The position numbers and the translations under genes were made by a program. Source: Struthio camelus (taxonomy: Eukaryota > Chordata > Aves > Struthioniformes > Struthionidae). Taken from it: 64,000 nucleotides of DNA. Within the stretch, counting starts at the first letter, position 1. Each line of letters opens with the position of its first letter. Location: contig NC_090942.1 in NCBI RefSeq assembly GCF_040807025.1, positions 63,878,911 to 63,942,910 of the forward strand, given 5' to 3'. The notes under the pieces were generated by a model. It did no database searches and was not told the DNA's origin. It saw only the letters and a program-made list of their open reading frames with translations. Positions 27,093 to 37,832 of the stretch are shown here, piece after piece.

Positions 27093-28728
27093 AGATTGAA
27101 GTATTTGTTCACAGAGACCTGCTAATTCAAATAAGGAAGTACTGCAGTAAAAAATTTTGAGGGGACAAACAAGCCTTTGACAGCTGACTTCATACCGTGA
27201 AGTGAAAGAAAAGAATAAGCAACTAATGCTACCTGCTTATATCGGGTAGGTGGGAAGTGTTCAGGCAAGGACCATCCAACTTTACTGTGGTGTATGTACA
27301 AGCAGTATAGTAAATCAGCTGTCAGTACAGTATTTTCAAGAGGGGAAAATGATGGAGAATGTGTGTGCAGAAATTAGGATATATACAGTATGTTGCTTTT
27401 CACATAACAATCATTCCATCTGTAATTCATGTAAGTAAGTGGTGTGTCTGTAATAGGGCACTTCTGTTTAGCATTTCAAAGATGCTCAGTGGAAGCAGGA
27501 ACAGTTCCATGACTGCCAGGTTAGTACTTCACTACTACTACTACCTGTACCGTTCTGGTTTAAAAAAAAAAGATCCCGTGAAAGTAAAAACCAAAATCTT
27601 CCAGAAGCAAGACAGTGATTTGGTCAGTGTTAAGGCGGTGTGTGGGAAGAAGGCAGCAAAAGGTGCTTGCTAGAGAGAAACTACAGCCAGGCATCAGTGA
27701 CCAGATGGCTCCTTCCAGATCTCCTTGCAATGAAGCTGATCAGTCCATATCTTTCCACGGATGCAGGTCTCTGTGCGTACCACCAAGAGAGATGCGGTAT
27801 CTAAGGAAACCTCTAGCAGAGCATGTCACCAGGCCGAAGTTCAGCACTCACAAAGAACAGAAAGGCACTTCCTTATGCTTATGTTTCCAGAAGAATTTTT
27901 GCTTTTTATAAAAACTAAAGAAACTGAGACCATCGCTTCTTGTGGTTCTGTTTTACAGCCGACCAGTTTGCAGTGCCTGCTAAAGGAAGATTTTTTTCAC
28001 GTCACTGTGTGACGTGCCACTGTTGAGCAGTGATTGAAGGCCTTCACAGAGGAGTAGGGAGGAACATGGAGACTGTGATGAGTAAAAAATGTACTGCTGC
28101 TTTGGCTGTGAAGGTGCAGGCAGACAATCATACAGCCTGAATGGATCCACCTCGCTGCTGCAGCTGACAATTGAGCAAGCTCCTTCCCCACTGGGTTGAG
28201 GAAGCATGCGTCTGTGATATGCCCTGCTCCAGTGTCACTTAAGGAATCAACAAAGCTGCTGGGATCGATGCTCCTAGCTCCCACGCGCTCATCAGTGCCA
28301 TTAATGCATGCAGCCCTCTTAATTTCCTCGAGCCAATACACCAGGCAAGGATGGTGCCAGCTGCAATGCTTGGAAAGGAAACGCCTCAAAGCACAGAAGA
28401 AGATTTTGTAGCAACATCTTCTGATCACCTTTACATTTCTCCCAGTCCTCCTGCTCCCTTTCAATTCCTATCATCTTCTTTTCCTTTTCAACAGCAGTTC
28501 AGTAACAAGCAAAATAGCTGCCACCCCATTTCTTTGGTCTGGGTTACTGGTAAACAGGGGAATGCATTGTTCTTCTTCAGTCATGTCAATGTAACAAGAC
28601 AAGTGCAAATTGTTAATCTAGGCGTATTTCAAGGCACTTCAAAAGCATGAGGAAGTGCAGCTCTCTCCAGTTCAAAGACATAGGGAGAGAGGGTAAGTAT
28701 GGCACAGGACACTCAGCTTTAATTTTTA

Positions 28729-28797
28729 GCAGAGTTCAGGAATGAAACCCAGTGCCCTGGATTCCAGGTCTTCTGCTCTAACTGCAGTGCCTCTTGG
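28729..28797 (-). repeat. MIR-like SINE head relic
   Basis: On the + strand, GCAGAGTTCAGGAATGAAACCC...GATTCCAGGTCTTCTGCTCTAAC resembles the reverse complement of the tRNA-derived head of MIR/CORE-SINEs (gcagagccgggattcgaaccc...gctcttaacc). It is short and diverged. Confidence 0.35.
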
Positions 28798-29229
28798 ACT
28801 TTTGTCTAGAGGAGGGATTATAGGTGCATCAGCAGGATGTGTCAGACAATGAATTGTAATTAAAACCGATCATAATTCTACTGTACAAGTAACACCTGCT
28901 CCATTCATTGAACTGGAGCTTGCAGAAAGCATTCTCAAAGACGAGTGCAAGGAAGTGTGATCTAGAAAACTAGGTGAAAAGTGGGATACTCCTTTGCAGA
29001 TATCATTCACAGCAATTCAAAAACCACCAAAAGACTTCGAAGCCCACATCCCATTTACAACAGTGACTTGAGGCCCTGCAGTCCCACAGGAGGTCAGTGA
29101 GACAGCACCTACTGACTGTCAATGGGACAGAGGCTCCTACCTGTCTTTGGGGTTTTGGAAAACATTACACCCAGTGAGTCACTGACAGAAGGCTCTCCTC
29201 CTGGGAAGTTTCAGAAAGCACATTTTCTT

Positions 29230-29304
29230 TTAGCGAGATTCTAGCTGAATGTAGACGCCATTTTTTGGTCCAAGGGTAGCTTTTGATTTCAGCTGCAAAG
29301 GAAT
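29230..29304 (-). CDS. TBXAS1: TBXAS1 last coding exon
   Basis: Acceptor CCCCTTTCAG on the - strand (after an A15 run on the + strand), then 24 codons and TAA at 29232-29230. Encodes [20 protein letters not shown] and a short basic end, closely matching the TBXAS1 C-terminus of mammals. Confidence 0.93.
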   Translation of the reverse strand: MPLQLKSKATLGPKNGVYIQLESR

Positions 29305-32300
29305 CTGAAAGGGGAAAAAAAAAAAAAAAGTAACATCTTATGTACAGTTGTATGTACTAGTTTATGTGTGTGTAACAGCCCCCCCCTCCCCCCCCCGAAC
29401 AGACAGACATTTTTGCTGGGGGACCAATTCATACAAGGCTTATTGTGGAAGCTGTAAAGTACTCATTTTACAGTCAGCTATGGTAGTATGGTAGTAAAAT
29501 GTTAAATGGAATTTACAGCCAGAGGCTGGGGCAGTGGTTGCCCAGGTATATTATAGATCTGAACAGAAAGAAATTAACTCCATAAGCTCTCGAGCTCCTG
29601 AGTAAATGGCAGGTGCAATATATATATATATATAGAGAGAGAGAGTAATAGGCATATACTGAAGTGCTGAGAACCCAAGAAAAATGCACACCCATTCTCA
29701 GCCTGTATGAATCAGTGTATTTTGACTTCAGCATTGCTATGCTGCTCTCTATCAGGCAGGGATCTATAAGAGTTTGTTTTATGGGAAAAATCATAAAGGA
29801 TAAATCACATTTTGATTAAAACACAGTTCAGGCCTTTTGTCCCTCGCTATTATGGAAGTAGCTCTAGAAGTTTTCTCATATGAGGAGAGATCACAAAGGC
29901 AAGTCAGTCATCTTCTCTAGGACAAACTGTCAACTCAGAGAAATGACATGCGTGGCCTTTAAGCCTCTGCATTTACAAACCTCAGTGTGTGGGCAGGTCT
30001 TAAATCGAAACTTCTGCAAAATCCTCAGCAGAGTCATTTTTGTCTCCAGCAAACCCATCCTCATGCCAATGCAGCCACGGGGTCCTGCCCCAAAAGGCAG
30101 GTACACAAAGGGATGTCGTTCCTTCTTGGCCTCCTCTGTAAACCTAGAAGGTGAAGAGATGGAAAACAGCTCAGGATTCCCCAGAGGAAACACTTTTTCA
30201 TCTTGATTCTGTGTTTTTTATTTACATCTCAATAGGTGGTGATTTCAGTTGGTCTTAAAGGATCGACCAATGGGACCACTGACAGATTATGTACTGATGG
30301 GCTGATGTCCATAAGTCAACTGATAACTTCCTTGTGGGTATCATCCTCTGTCAGCTGGCAATTCCTGCAGAGGACACACAGATGTTATTATTATTTGTAA
30401 TCTATCCATCTTTAATGAACTGCCTTCACTCAGTGTCCAAGCTCAGAAGAAGGGTAACTTCATGACACAGACGGAGGCACGCTGGCTACACCTATGCGTG
30501 TACTGCGGTGAGATTATGGTTAAAAGGAAACCGACAGATGAGAATGTAAACACACTAGAAATAGCAACAGTGTTTCCCTGCTCTGCATTGCAGGAGCAGA
30601 TCCACAGGGGGTGGTTTTAGCCTTCCTAATTTTCCTTTGAAACTTGCTAAGGGGGGATGAACTCATCTCATGGGATTGGACTGGCCATGAAAGAAAGTTG
30701 TTACAATTCAGTACAGCCCTTCCTTCTGCTCTTGCTCCAAAGAAACCAGCCTCCCAGTTCCGAAATACTGAAATTGCAGATATTCTGTTCTTAGAGCCAA
30801 AGGACTTAAGTCCATCTGGCAAGACTGATTACCGTGGCAGTCTGGCTACAGATCTGCATCAACTACCTAGTTCTACAATACTTAATCAACCCATTAGAAA
30901 AGAGGCATTTATTTTTGACAAAAGGAGGGAAATGAAATTCCTATTCGAACAGCAGTCCAGTCCAAAGGAAAAAGTAAAATGCGTTTCCCATCCTCTGCAA
31001 GGATGGATGTATTCTGCACAGAGTATGCTTGAGTCAGTACAAGTTACTAGGATCAATGCGTAATCAACAAGGTGAGAGACCACTTTGACCGAAGCTATAT
31101 CACTAATCAGAGTGGTTACTTAAACAAATCCTTGCAGAGGTGGCATTGCCCCGGAAGTCTACACAGACCTCCCACATTAGAAGGTATTTGGAGCTGCTCT
31201 GGTAGTACAGAACCATTTTTCAAGTTCTCTAGGAGGCTAAAGGTTCAGGCAGCCAGGTATACTGGCATCCATGGAAAGCTCTCATCCCCTTGCATACAGT
31301 TTCAAAGGTCTTTAGACTGCTAAGGCCTGGAGAACTGATGCAGGATTTAAACAGGTGAGAGGTAACACAGACTATTTGGAGGCTTAGAAAAAAATAACAT
31401 GGTGTCTTTGTGCTAACCCCACCCCCACACTTAGATACCCTGAATAAGATTGGGGATAATACTGTACTAATTACCGTACAAGCCCTTAATTCAAGATGGA
31501 GGGCCATAACACATGTATTGAACACTGTTGCATATCCTATGTAAATAGATTAACATGATTCCTTCTTTCCTCACTTCTGTACATCATTTTGGCAAATTTA
31601 AAGCCTGCCTCATACTGTTACTGAGGCAGGTGCACCAATGAAATATCAGCAAAAAAAAAAAAAAAGGGCTATAGCTGAATTAATTTATTTTTTGTTAAGT
31701 TCTTATTTTATAATTCTTACTAAGATTAGCAACAGATACAAGCTGGGGAGAATGTTAGTAATTATGCTTCATTCCTCAGGGAAATTTCAAAAGGGAATTC
31801 ATCCCAGGTTCATTACATACAGTAGCATAGGAGTCAAGTGCACTGCAGCTCCCACTACCCATTTTACCCCATGCTGCACTTTTTTACCACTCTTAAGGTG
31901 GTGAATAAACAATTAAAACAGCTTTTCAAGATAAACTTTGCTAAGAAAGAGACCTCTGGTCATTGCTAAGATTCCTGCCCAACGAAAGCTGGAAGCTCTT
32001 CTAACCCTGGCCTTGCTCCTCTCTGTGGCCAAAGTTGCCTGATGCAGCATATGCTGAGATTTGTCCCAGAAGGAATCCACCGGGCAAACCCACCTACGGC
32101 AGGTGTTTGCTGTCCCACTAGCAAAGGTGGTTTTAGGCAGCCTGCATCGCACTCGGTCGTTTGTACAGCACACACTTCATTCTTAGTAGATTTTTCAGCA
32201 CAGCGGTAGCTTGAAATATAGCTGCCCACGAAACAAAATCATGCTTCCCCACAGCACCTCACCAGCTAAAACCCCACGGGCCCTCCCGGTAAGCTACCCT

Positions 32301-35300
32301 CAGCAGCTGTAACATAGGGCAGGGTACACACAGTTACACAAACAGCCTGACAGCAGCCCAGTGGCTGAAGATAAGAAACGCGCCCTGTTAAATATGCCTT
32401 GCCAAGCAGAGCTAAGAAGGCAGGACCCTTGCACTCACAGACAGCGGGAAAACACCCAGGCTGGGTTCCCCGCTCACGGTGTAGCCCAACTGTTCCCCAG
32501 CTCCATGTGTAACGGCTGCTCTGAATCAGCCAGGGGCTGGAAGAAACGTCTGGGTGGCTCCATGCCAGTCAATACACCATTTTACTTCAGAACTTCTGGA
32601 AGAGACATTATTTGCAGCACCTGCTTTGGAAACATGCGGAAAGCTTGAGCCACGTTTCAACCATTAAGCAGACTTTGCACCCTCTGTAGGACCTGCTGAT
32701 GTCACCAGTTGTGCAATTCAGTGGAAAGAATACATTTTAGGATCTAAACTAAGCTGTGCTCCTTTTAGGGGGAGTGCTGCTTCAGGTGAATAGTGGGGGG
32801 TGGCTGTGCCTGTGAAGGAATAGCAGCATATGGTGTCTCCAATGGCCAGGCTGGACTCCTGGGCCCAGACTGGGCTCCTCCTGAGCAGCCAAGCAGAGAA
32901 ACAGCATTTAAGGCAAGCTGTTGATCTAAATAGGTCTAAATAAGGACTTCAGCCTAAGAAGGGGAAAGCATGAACCTCACATACCTCTCAGGAAGGAACT
33001 TCTCAGGTTCTGGCCAGAAGTCAGGGTTATAGTGGAGATGTCCCACTGCAGTTTCAATGACAGTCCCAGCTGGGATACGCTGCCCCAGCACTACGCAGTC
33101 TTTAGCTGCTTCCCGAGTAAACCTGCAACAGTAAGTGTCATATATCTCAGATGATTAATAAAAGTAAAAACACAGCAGGAGAGAAGCCACCGTAACAGTC
33201 AATCTCTTCAGCCAGACTGACCCTGCAATTTAGAGGGTAACACTTTCCCAGTAGATAAATACAGCAACCATTGCTGATGCTAGTGTCTTCTCAGGTTACA
33301 ATCATCTTTCCCTGGAGGCTCTAATCAAGCTGGCTAACTTTGGCCCTTTTCACAGTAACAGCATTTACAGTTGCTTATGGTTTTTCCAAACTTTAACTAT
33401 TGAACTGAAATTTTGTTGCTAATATCTGTTTCAGATTCTTTTATTTTTTTCTTTGAAAATTGCAGATGAAATGGGCCAGTCATTTTTCAGAACAGGTGAA
33501 AGAGTATTCTGTTTTGCCTTCAGGAAAAAACTGCATCAAATATAATTTCCGAGTTTATTTGAGAGGTTCCTCCATTTTGGGAGTGCACACTCGCAACTTC
33601 ACAAGGGGCAGTTTTAATGCTAGGGCCAAGTCTTTTGCTGTTGCTGCAAAAATACAAACCAAACCACAAGCCTTTGAAAAACTGCAGGTCACGTACACTC
33701 ATCAGAGACAGGTAAGACAGCAGCAGCAAAACTCTCCAGAGCTTCCTCCTGCCCTGTGGTGGCAGGGGCAGAGCAGGACTTCCCTCAGGAACCTCACTGT
33801 GACAACCCCACTGGGAAAAGAGGCCTGTCAAGGCTGAATCTGGGTGTGTAAACCTGGTAAAAACACTGTGAGTGGGCGGGAAGGGGGGGGGGCAAGGCCT
33901 CATGGCTTGGGTGGTCCCCGAGGCTGCATGGGAGGCTGATCGGCCATCGCAGCCCAGGAGCTCTTCCCAGGCCAGCTGGGAGCAGAGGGGCAAGACGTGG
34001 GGCAGGAGCTCCTGTCCCTGCTCCTCGCGCTGTGCCCAAAAGGTAGAATAAAGATTTCAGTTTAAAGGCTGTCAGCCTGGTGTTATTGCAGCAACACGTT
34101 CTTTCCCCACTGTCACTCAGTTTCTCGCTTTCTCTTGACACATTAAAAAGCGCATTGACAAGCCATCCTGCTCATTTTAACACGGATTTAGTGACCGTGG
34201 AAACATGAGTGTTGTGGAAGAAAGTTCTTGGGCTAGTAATTCATTGAAAAGAAATCTTTCTCATTTATAACAAGCTTGGCTGCTACTGAATTTTTTCCAG
34301 AGTACAGCATTATGCTTGCCACAAGCAATTAGCATCTTTCTGATGCATCGGGCTGTTCTGCCTATTCCATATCCACCCGAGTAAAGCCAGATCAATAAAC
34401 CCCACCGATAACACCAGTGGAAACTTCAGAACAACTTTCCTCTGTTCTGTTTCTCATCTGACAAACAGTGATTGTTTCCCTGTGTTTCTGTCAAAATTCA
34501 AATATCCCTGATGGTTTAACTGGTAAAACAATTTCCACTTGTACACCACACATAACCTAGCAAAGCCCAGTTATCTATCTCATCCATGAACAGGCATGTT
34601 TAACATCATTGACTCTCCGCGCAGTCCTACAGAAGTCCTCGCTTGACTTCCAATCTTTGTGAACATATAACAGAGGGTATGATTTTAAGCTGTTTTATGT
34701 TAAGGTGTTTGCAATTGGAGGACAAATGTTTCAAAGGCTCTCACAGTAAGATCAACTTCCATTTCTTTCAAATCATGGGAAATTTTCCCATTGGCTTCAG
34801 GAAAAGTAGTGGAACTGACTCACCATTTTTAAAAATTCCACTCCTAAAATGTACATTTATGCTTGTGATAACTTGTAGATTTGACAATCAAGCAGTTTTC
34901 TAATTCCTTTCCTCCTTGTTTTCAATACATTGATATATTGATCTTGTGCGAGTAGGGGGAAAACTTTCGAAACTTAATGGAAGTAGCATCGTTTTAGCTA
35001 TATTGTTACAACCACAGTGCAAAACAGTATGCTCTGAGTTAAATATACTTTAAAAAGCCTTCAGCTTTCTGAATGTGCAAACTTTCTGAATATCGGGGGC
35101 TTAAAGAACAGCAAGGGAAGCTCTTCCACCAGCCAACAAGCTAACGTAGTTCCTTACTCTGTACCCCTGAGGCCTGAGGTGTAACGAAGAAAGAGCATCT
35201 GGCTTTCTAAGGCCAGTCCTGCTTTGAAAAGGCTCAATCCTCTAACCTTGGGGATGTGAAGGACAGCGAAGATGCTGTCTTGGCTGGTCAGTTGTAAAAA

Positions 35301-35576
35301 AAAAGCTGCTTTAGAAATACCAGTATTAGCCAGTTTTCGTTCACTGGCTACATTATATATTTCAAATGCACAAGCAGTATTGATGTTGGCACAGAGACCA
35401 AGGGCATATTGGTTTCCCAATAGCAGATTTCCATTTTATGTAGCTAGTGATCTGCTCTGTGGAATCAGAAGGGGAAAAAATAGATACCTGAATGCAGGTG
35501 GATACATGCGCAATGTCTCTGCAATCACCATGTCCAGATAAGGGAGTTCTTGTACATTTTGATAGTCAGGGACAAT
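29230..35576 (-). CDS. TBXAS1: TBXAS1, thromboxane A synthase (CYP5A1), last four coding exons, partial
   Basis: Coding exons on the - strand: 35576-35488, 33122-32985, 30143-29981, 29304-29230, all with GT-AG introns and compatible phases (0, 2, 2, 0). Together they encode about 154 C-terminal residues of a P450. TBXAS1 isomerises prostaglandin H2 to thromboxane A2 at the ER membrane. Visible motifs are the K-helix ETLR, the PERF-type segment (FLPERF across a junction), the haem-thiolate loop [10 protein letters not shown] with the cysteine ligand, and the terminal [14 protein letters not shown], which matches the distinctive TBXAS1 C-terminus and not CYP3A. Convergent position beside PARP12 agrees with human synteny. 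The N-terminal exons (anchor, B-C region, I-helix) were not located in the window. The mammalian gene is very long, so some may lie beyond the right edge, or I may have missed short exons between 36 and 64 kb. Confidence 0.93.
29379..29396 (+). repeat. C-rich homopolymer tract
   Basis: Eight C, one T, then nine C in the last TBXAS1 intron. The G-rich transcript strand (-) would carry long G-runs. Confidence 0.85.
29618..29645 (+). repeat. Compound microsatellite (TA)n(GA)n
   Basis: About eight TA units followed directly by about six GA units in the last TBXAS1 intron. Likely length-polymorphic. Confidence 0.9.
29981..30143 (-). CDS. TBXAS1: TBXAS1 haem-binding exon
   Basis: Acceptor CCTTCTAG, donor GAG|GTTTGT, 163 nt. 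Encodes (R)[20 protein letters not shown], then [13 protein letters not shown] and the L-helix to CPHTE. The F-x-x-G-x-x-x-C-x-G signature supplies the cysteine that ligates haem iron. Mammals have Ser where this protein has Gly before the Cys, a minor change. Confidence 0.97.
32985..33122 (-). CDS. TBXAS1: TBXAS1 exon, beta-sheet/PERF region
   Basis: Acceptor TGTTGCAG, donor GAGAG|GTATGT, 138 nt, phase 2 to 2. Encodes [20 protein letters not shown], then a segment ending [29 protein letters not shown] is characteristic of TBXAS1 among P450s. Confidence 0.97.
35488..35576 (-). CDS. TBXAS1: TBXAS1 K-helix exon
   Basis: Acceptor CTTTTTCAG, donor TTCAG|GTATCT, 89 nt, starts phase 0 and ends phase 2. 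Encodes [20 protein letters not shown], then TLRMYPPAF, holding the E-x-x-R of the K-helix that is required for P450 folding. The preceding exon, which should end near the human FKEKH position, was not found. Confidence 0.96.
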
Positions 35577-36979
35577 CTGAAAAAGCAGGAAGAAAGAAAT
35601 GGTTACATTTTCTCACATTTAAGTGCCAAATTCTTCTCAGATTAGCTTTTAAATCATCTATTTTTTACTGGGGAAATTTTTCTGTAGAAGAACTCGATGT
35701 CTCATCTAAAACAGTAAACGATAAAATTATACAAAAATGTGGGCAGTAATTAAATATGTGAACAACATTCCTTTCATCATCAAAACACTTTGGTGTGCAG
35801 CCCAGCTGAAGATATAATAATAAATCAACTTGCTAGAAACTATTAAAAACAGGCCATTAAAAAGAGCATTAACAGCTACAACAGCAATATTATATTATCT
35901 TTGCACTGAAATCTGCCCAGAACCTCTTGACCCTTGACCCTCTTGAAGATAGGAGCACAGCAAACCAGGGGCACTTTATTCCCAAGAAATAAGTCTTTCA
36001 ATTATTTTTGTTGATGCTGAGCAAACTCTTTGCCCTTTCCCAGATACAGAAATGAAGTGACGGGGAAGTGCTGGCTCAGTCAGCTCTGCGGAGGGAGGGA
36101 GGGTGACAGAGCTGGACGAGAGCAGTAGTGGACCAGGGATAGCCCTTGGCAGCGGATTGCTCCCTGCCGAGGTAGAGGTAGTCGGGGGACTGCTGAAATA
36201 ACCCCACAAGACTGCAAGGTGGGGCAGAGAGAGAAGCCTCTCTCTTTCCGTGACCATCCCGTGAGTCCCGCTGGTTAGTTTTGCCTTTTGCCTGGCGGAC
36301 AAAGCCTGAGCCCACACGTACCATTCGTGGCCCTTGACAATTAGAAGTGGGCACCAAAACCCCAATGTGACTGCAGCTGAGAAGGGTTTGGCCTCCGACA
36401 GGCGGCAAAGGGACAGCAAGGGAGACCAAGCAGCAAGGGAGACCACGGGGACAAGCAGCAGCGGGGACGCACAACTCAGCACACATGCCCAGAGCTTTCC
36501 TCCCACTGTTATCGTCCTCGGAAAACGGACATTTTCCCCGGCGTTATTCAGTGCTCTCAGCAGAGGGCAGCCTAAGTACATCTAATAACTTCCCCAGGAA
36601 AGCGGAGTTTGTTTTAAATTAGAACATCTCTTAAAGACTGACACGGAGTAAATTGGAGAAAAGCACAGACGTCAGACTAGACGCAACCTTTTATGAAGAT
36701 TTGGGGCCCCTGCCATTCACAAAGGGGACTGGATCCCATCCCTCCTTTATTTACTACAGCACTTTTCATGTATAATGCATATTTTATTGAATTTTCATGC
36801 AAAAACATATGGTACATACTGAAAATACTAAGCAGAGAACAACTCCAGATGGCATGCAGAAAAGGCATACAATAGAGCGAGGATACCTTGCTGGATTAGA
36901 GTATCCCACTTATTCAGAACTAAGCCACCATGCACCATTTCACATTAACTGATCTTTTCTAGGAAGGAAATAGATACGT

Positions 36980-37075
36980 TCTGTTATCCCCATTTTTTGG
37001 CTCAGGAGAGAAAAGCAAAAACAGAGAAAGTAGTTTGCACATGCTGAGCAGAACCAGAGTGCCTGCTCCTCTCTT
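36980..37075 (-). repeat. MIR-like SINE relic
   Basis: The + strand TTATCCCCATTTTTTGGCTC, then AGGAGAG...CAGAGAAAGTAGTTTGCAC, matches the reverse complement of MIR core (ttatccccattttacagatgaggaa...cagagaggttaagtaacttgcc). Moderately diverged. Confidence 0.45.
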
Positions 37076-37394
37076 AGAGGAAAAGATAAAACTCAGCTTG
37101 TCAATACACAAAGTGTTTCGTCAGTATATGTTGCATATTATCAATAGAGGAAGTATAGAAGACTAGGCTGCCAGCCTCTGAATGTTTTTTTTTTTTTAAA
37201 TTGCAGCAGCGCCTGCCTACCAGCTCAAGCCTTTGGCTTAGGTCAGTGGTTTTCAAACAAAGGACTCAAGAGACTAAAAATGCAAATGGCAGCAGTGTCA
37301 GGAGAACCATGGCTGAAGGCTAGGAGCTGTGCTCCAACAACCTAAACAGATAACACCAAAGACAGAAGGAAACAACTTTTATCGTTCTTGTTTT

Positions 37395-37510
37395 TCAGAA
37401 AGGGACTCAAGGTTCAGAGGCTGCCCACCATACCCAGCCTTGCATGGGAAATCAGTAGCAGAGGCTGGAAAAGAACCACGACCAGGCTCAAACTGCAGGC
37501 CTTCAACACA
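37395..37510 (-). repeat. MIR-like SINE relic
   Basis: GCCCACCATACCCAGCCTTG followed by CATGGGAAATCAGTAGCAGAG and GGCTGGAAAAGAAC resembles the MIR reverse complement (gcccaaggtcacacagc...gtcagtggcagagccgggaatagaaccc). Confidence 0.45.
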
Positions 37511-37747
37511 AAACTACCTTTCTCTGGGACTGCACAGGCGCTCCATGCTTTAATGCAAGCTCATGCTGTGACATGCATTAAATTTTTTTCTGCTAATTTT
37601 GCATCTCTCTCTCAGAACTTTCCCCTGTGCTTTTTACACTGCTCTCCTGCATTTCTTTAAACCACGGGTCACCACCTCAGTCCCGTTCCTGCACTCCTTG
37701 CTGGCTCCCGGGATGGGCTGGCAAGGGAGAAGTCAGGCTCAGAGTGA

Positions 37748-37832
37748 ATGAGTGGTGCAGTCGAGATTACGCCATGATGTGTTCGATTCCCTGAGCCACG
37801 CTCACTCCACTGGGCCTTCCTGTCTCTCTCAT
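37748..37832 (+). repeat. MIR-like SINE relic with tRNA-type B box
   Basis: ATGAGTGGTGCAGTCGAGAT...GTGTTCGATTCCCTGAGCCAC has the layout of a tRNA-derived SINE head, with a good B box (GTTCGATTCC), followed by a CACTGGGCCTTCCTGTCTCTC core-like part. It is not a functional tRNA: the cloverleaf arms do not pair. Confidence 0.45.

Larger units (their letters stand above)
25301..29229. other. Convergent intergenic gap between PARP12 and TBXAS1
   Basis: Both genes end toward this interval. No splice-bounded exon or recognisable protein is seen. A T22 run lies at 27071-27092. The TBXAS1 3' UTR should occupy the right-hand part, and an ATTAAA on the - strand (28723-28718), about 500 nt past the TBXAS1 stop, is a possible poly(A) signal. 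Confidence 0.45.

Noticed and set aside
37748..37832. Possible tRNA gene because of a good B box
   Set aside because: Acceptor and anticodon arms do not pair and the rest continues into a SINE core; treated as a SINE relic.
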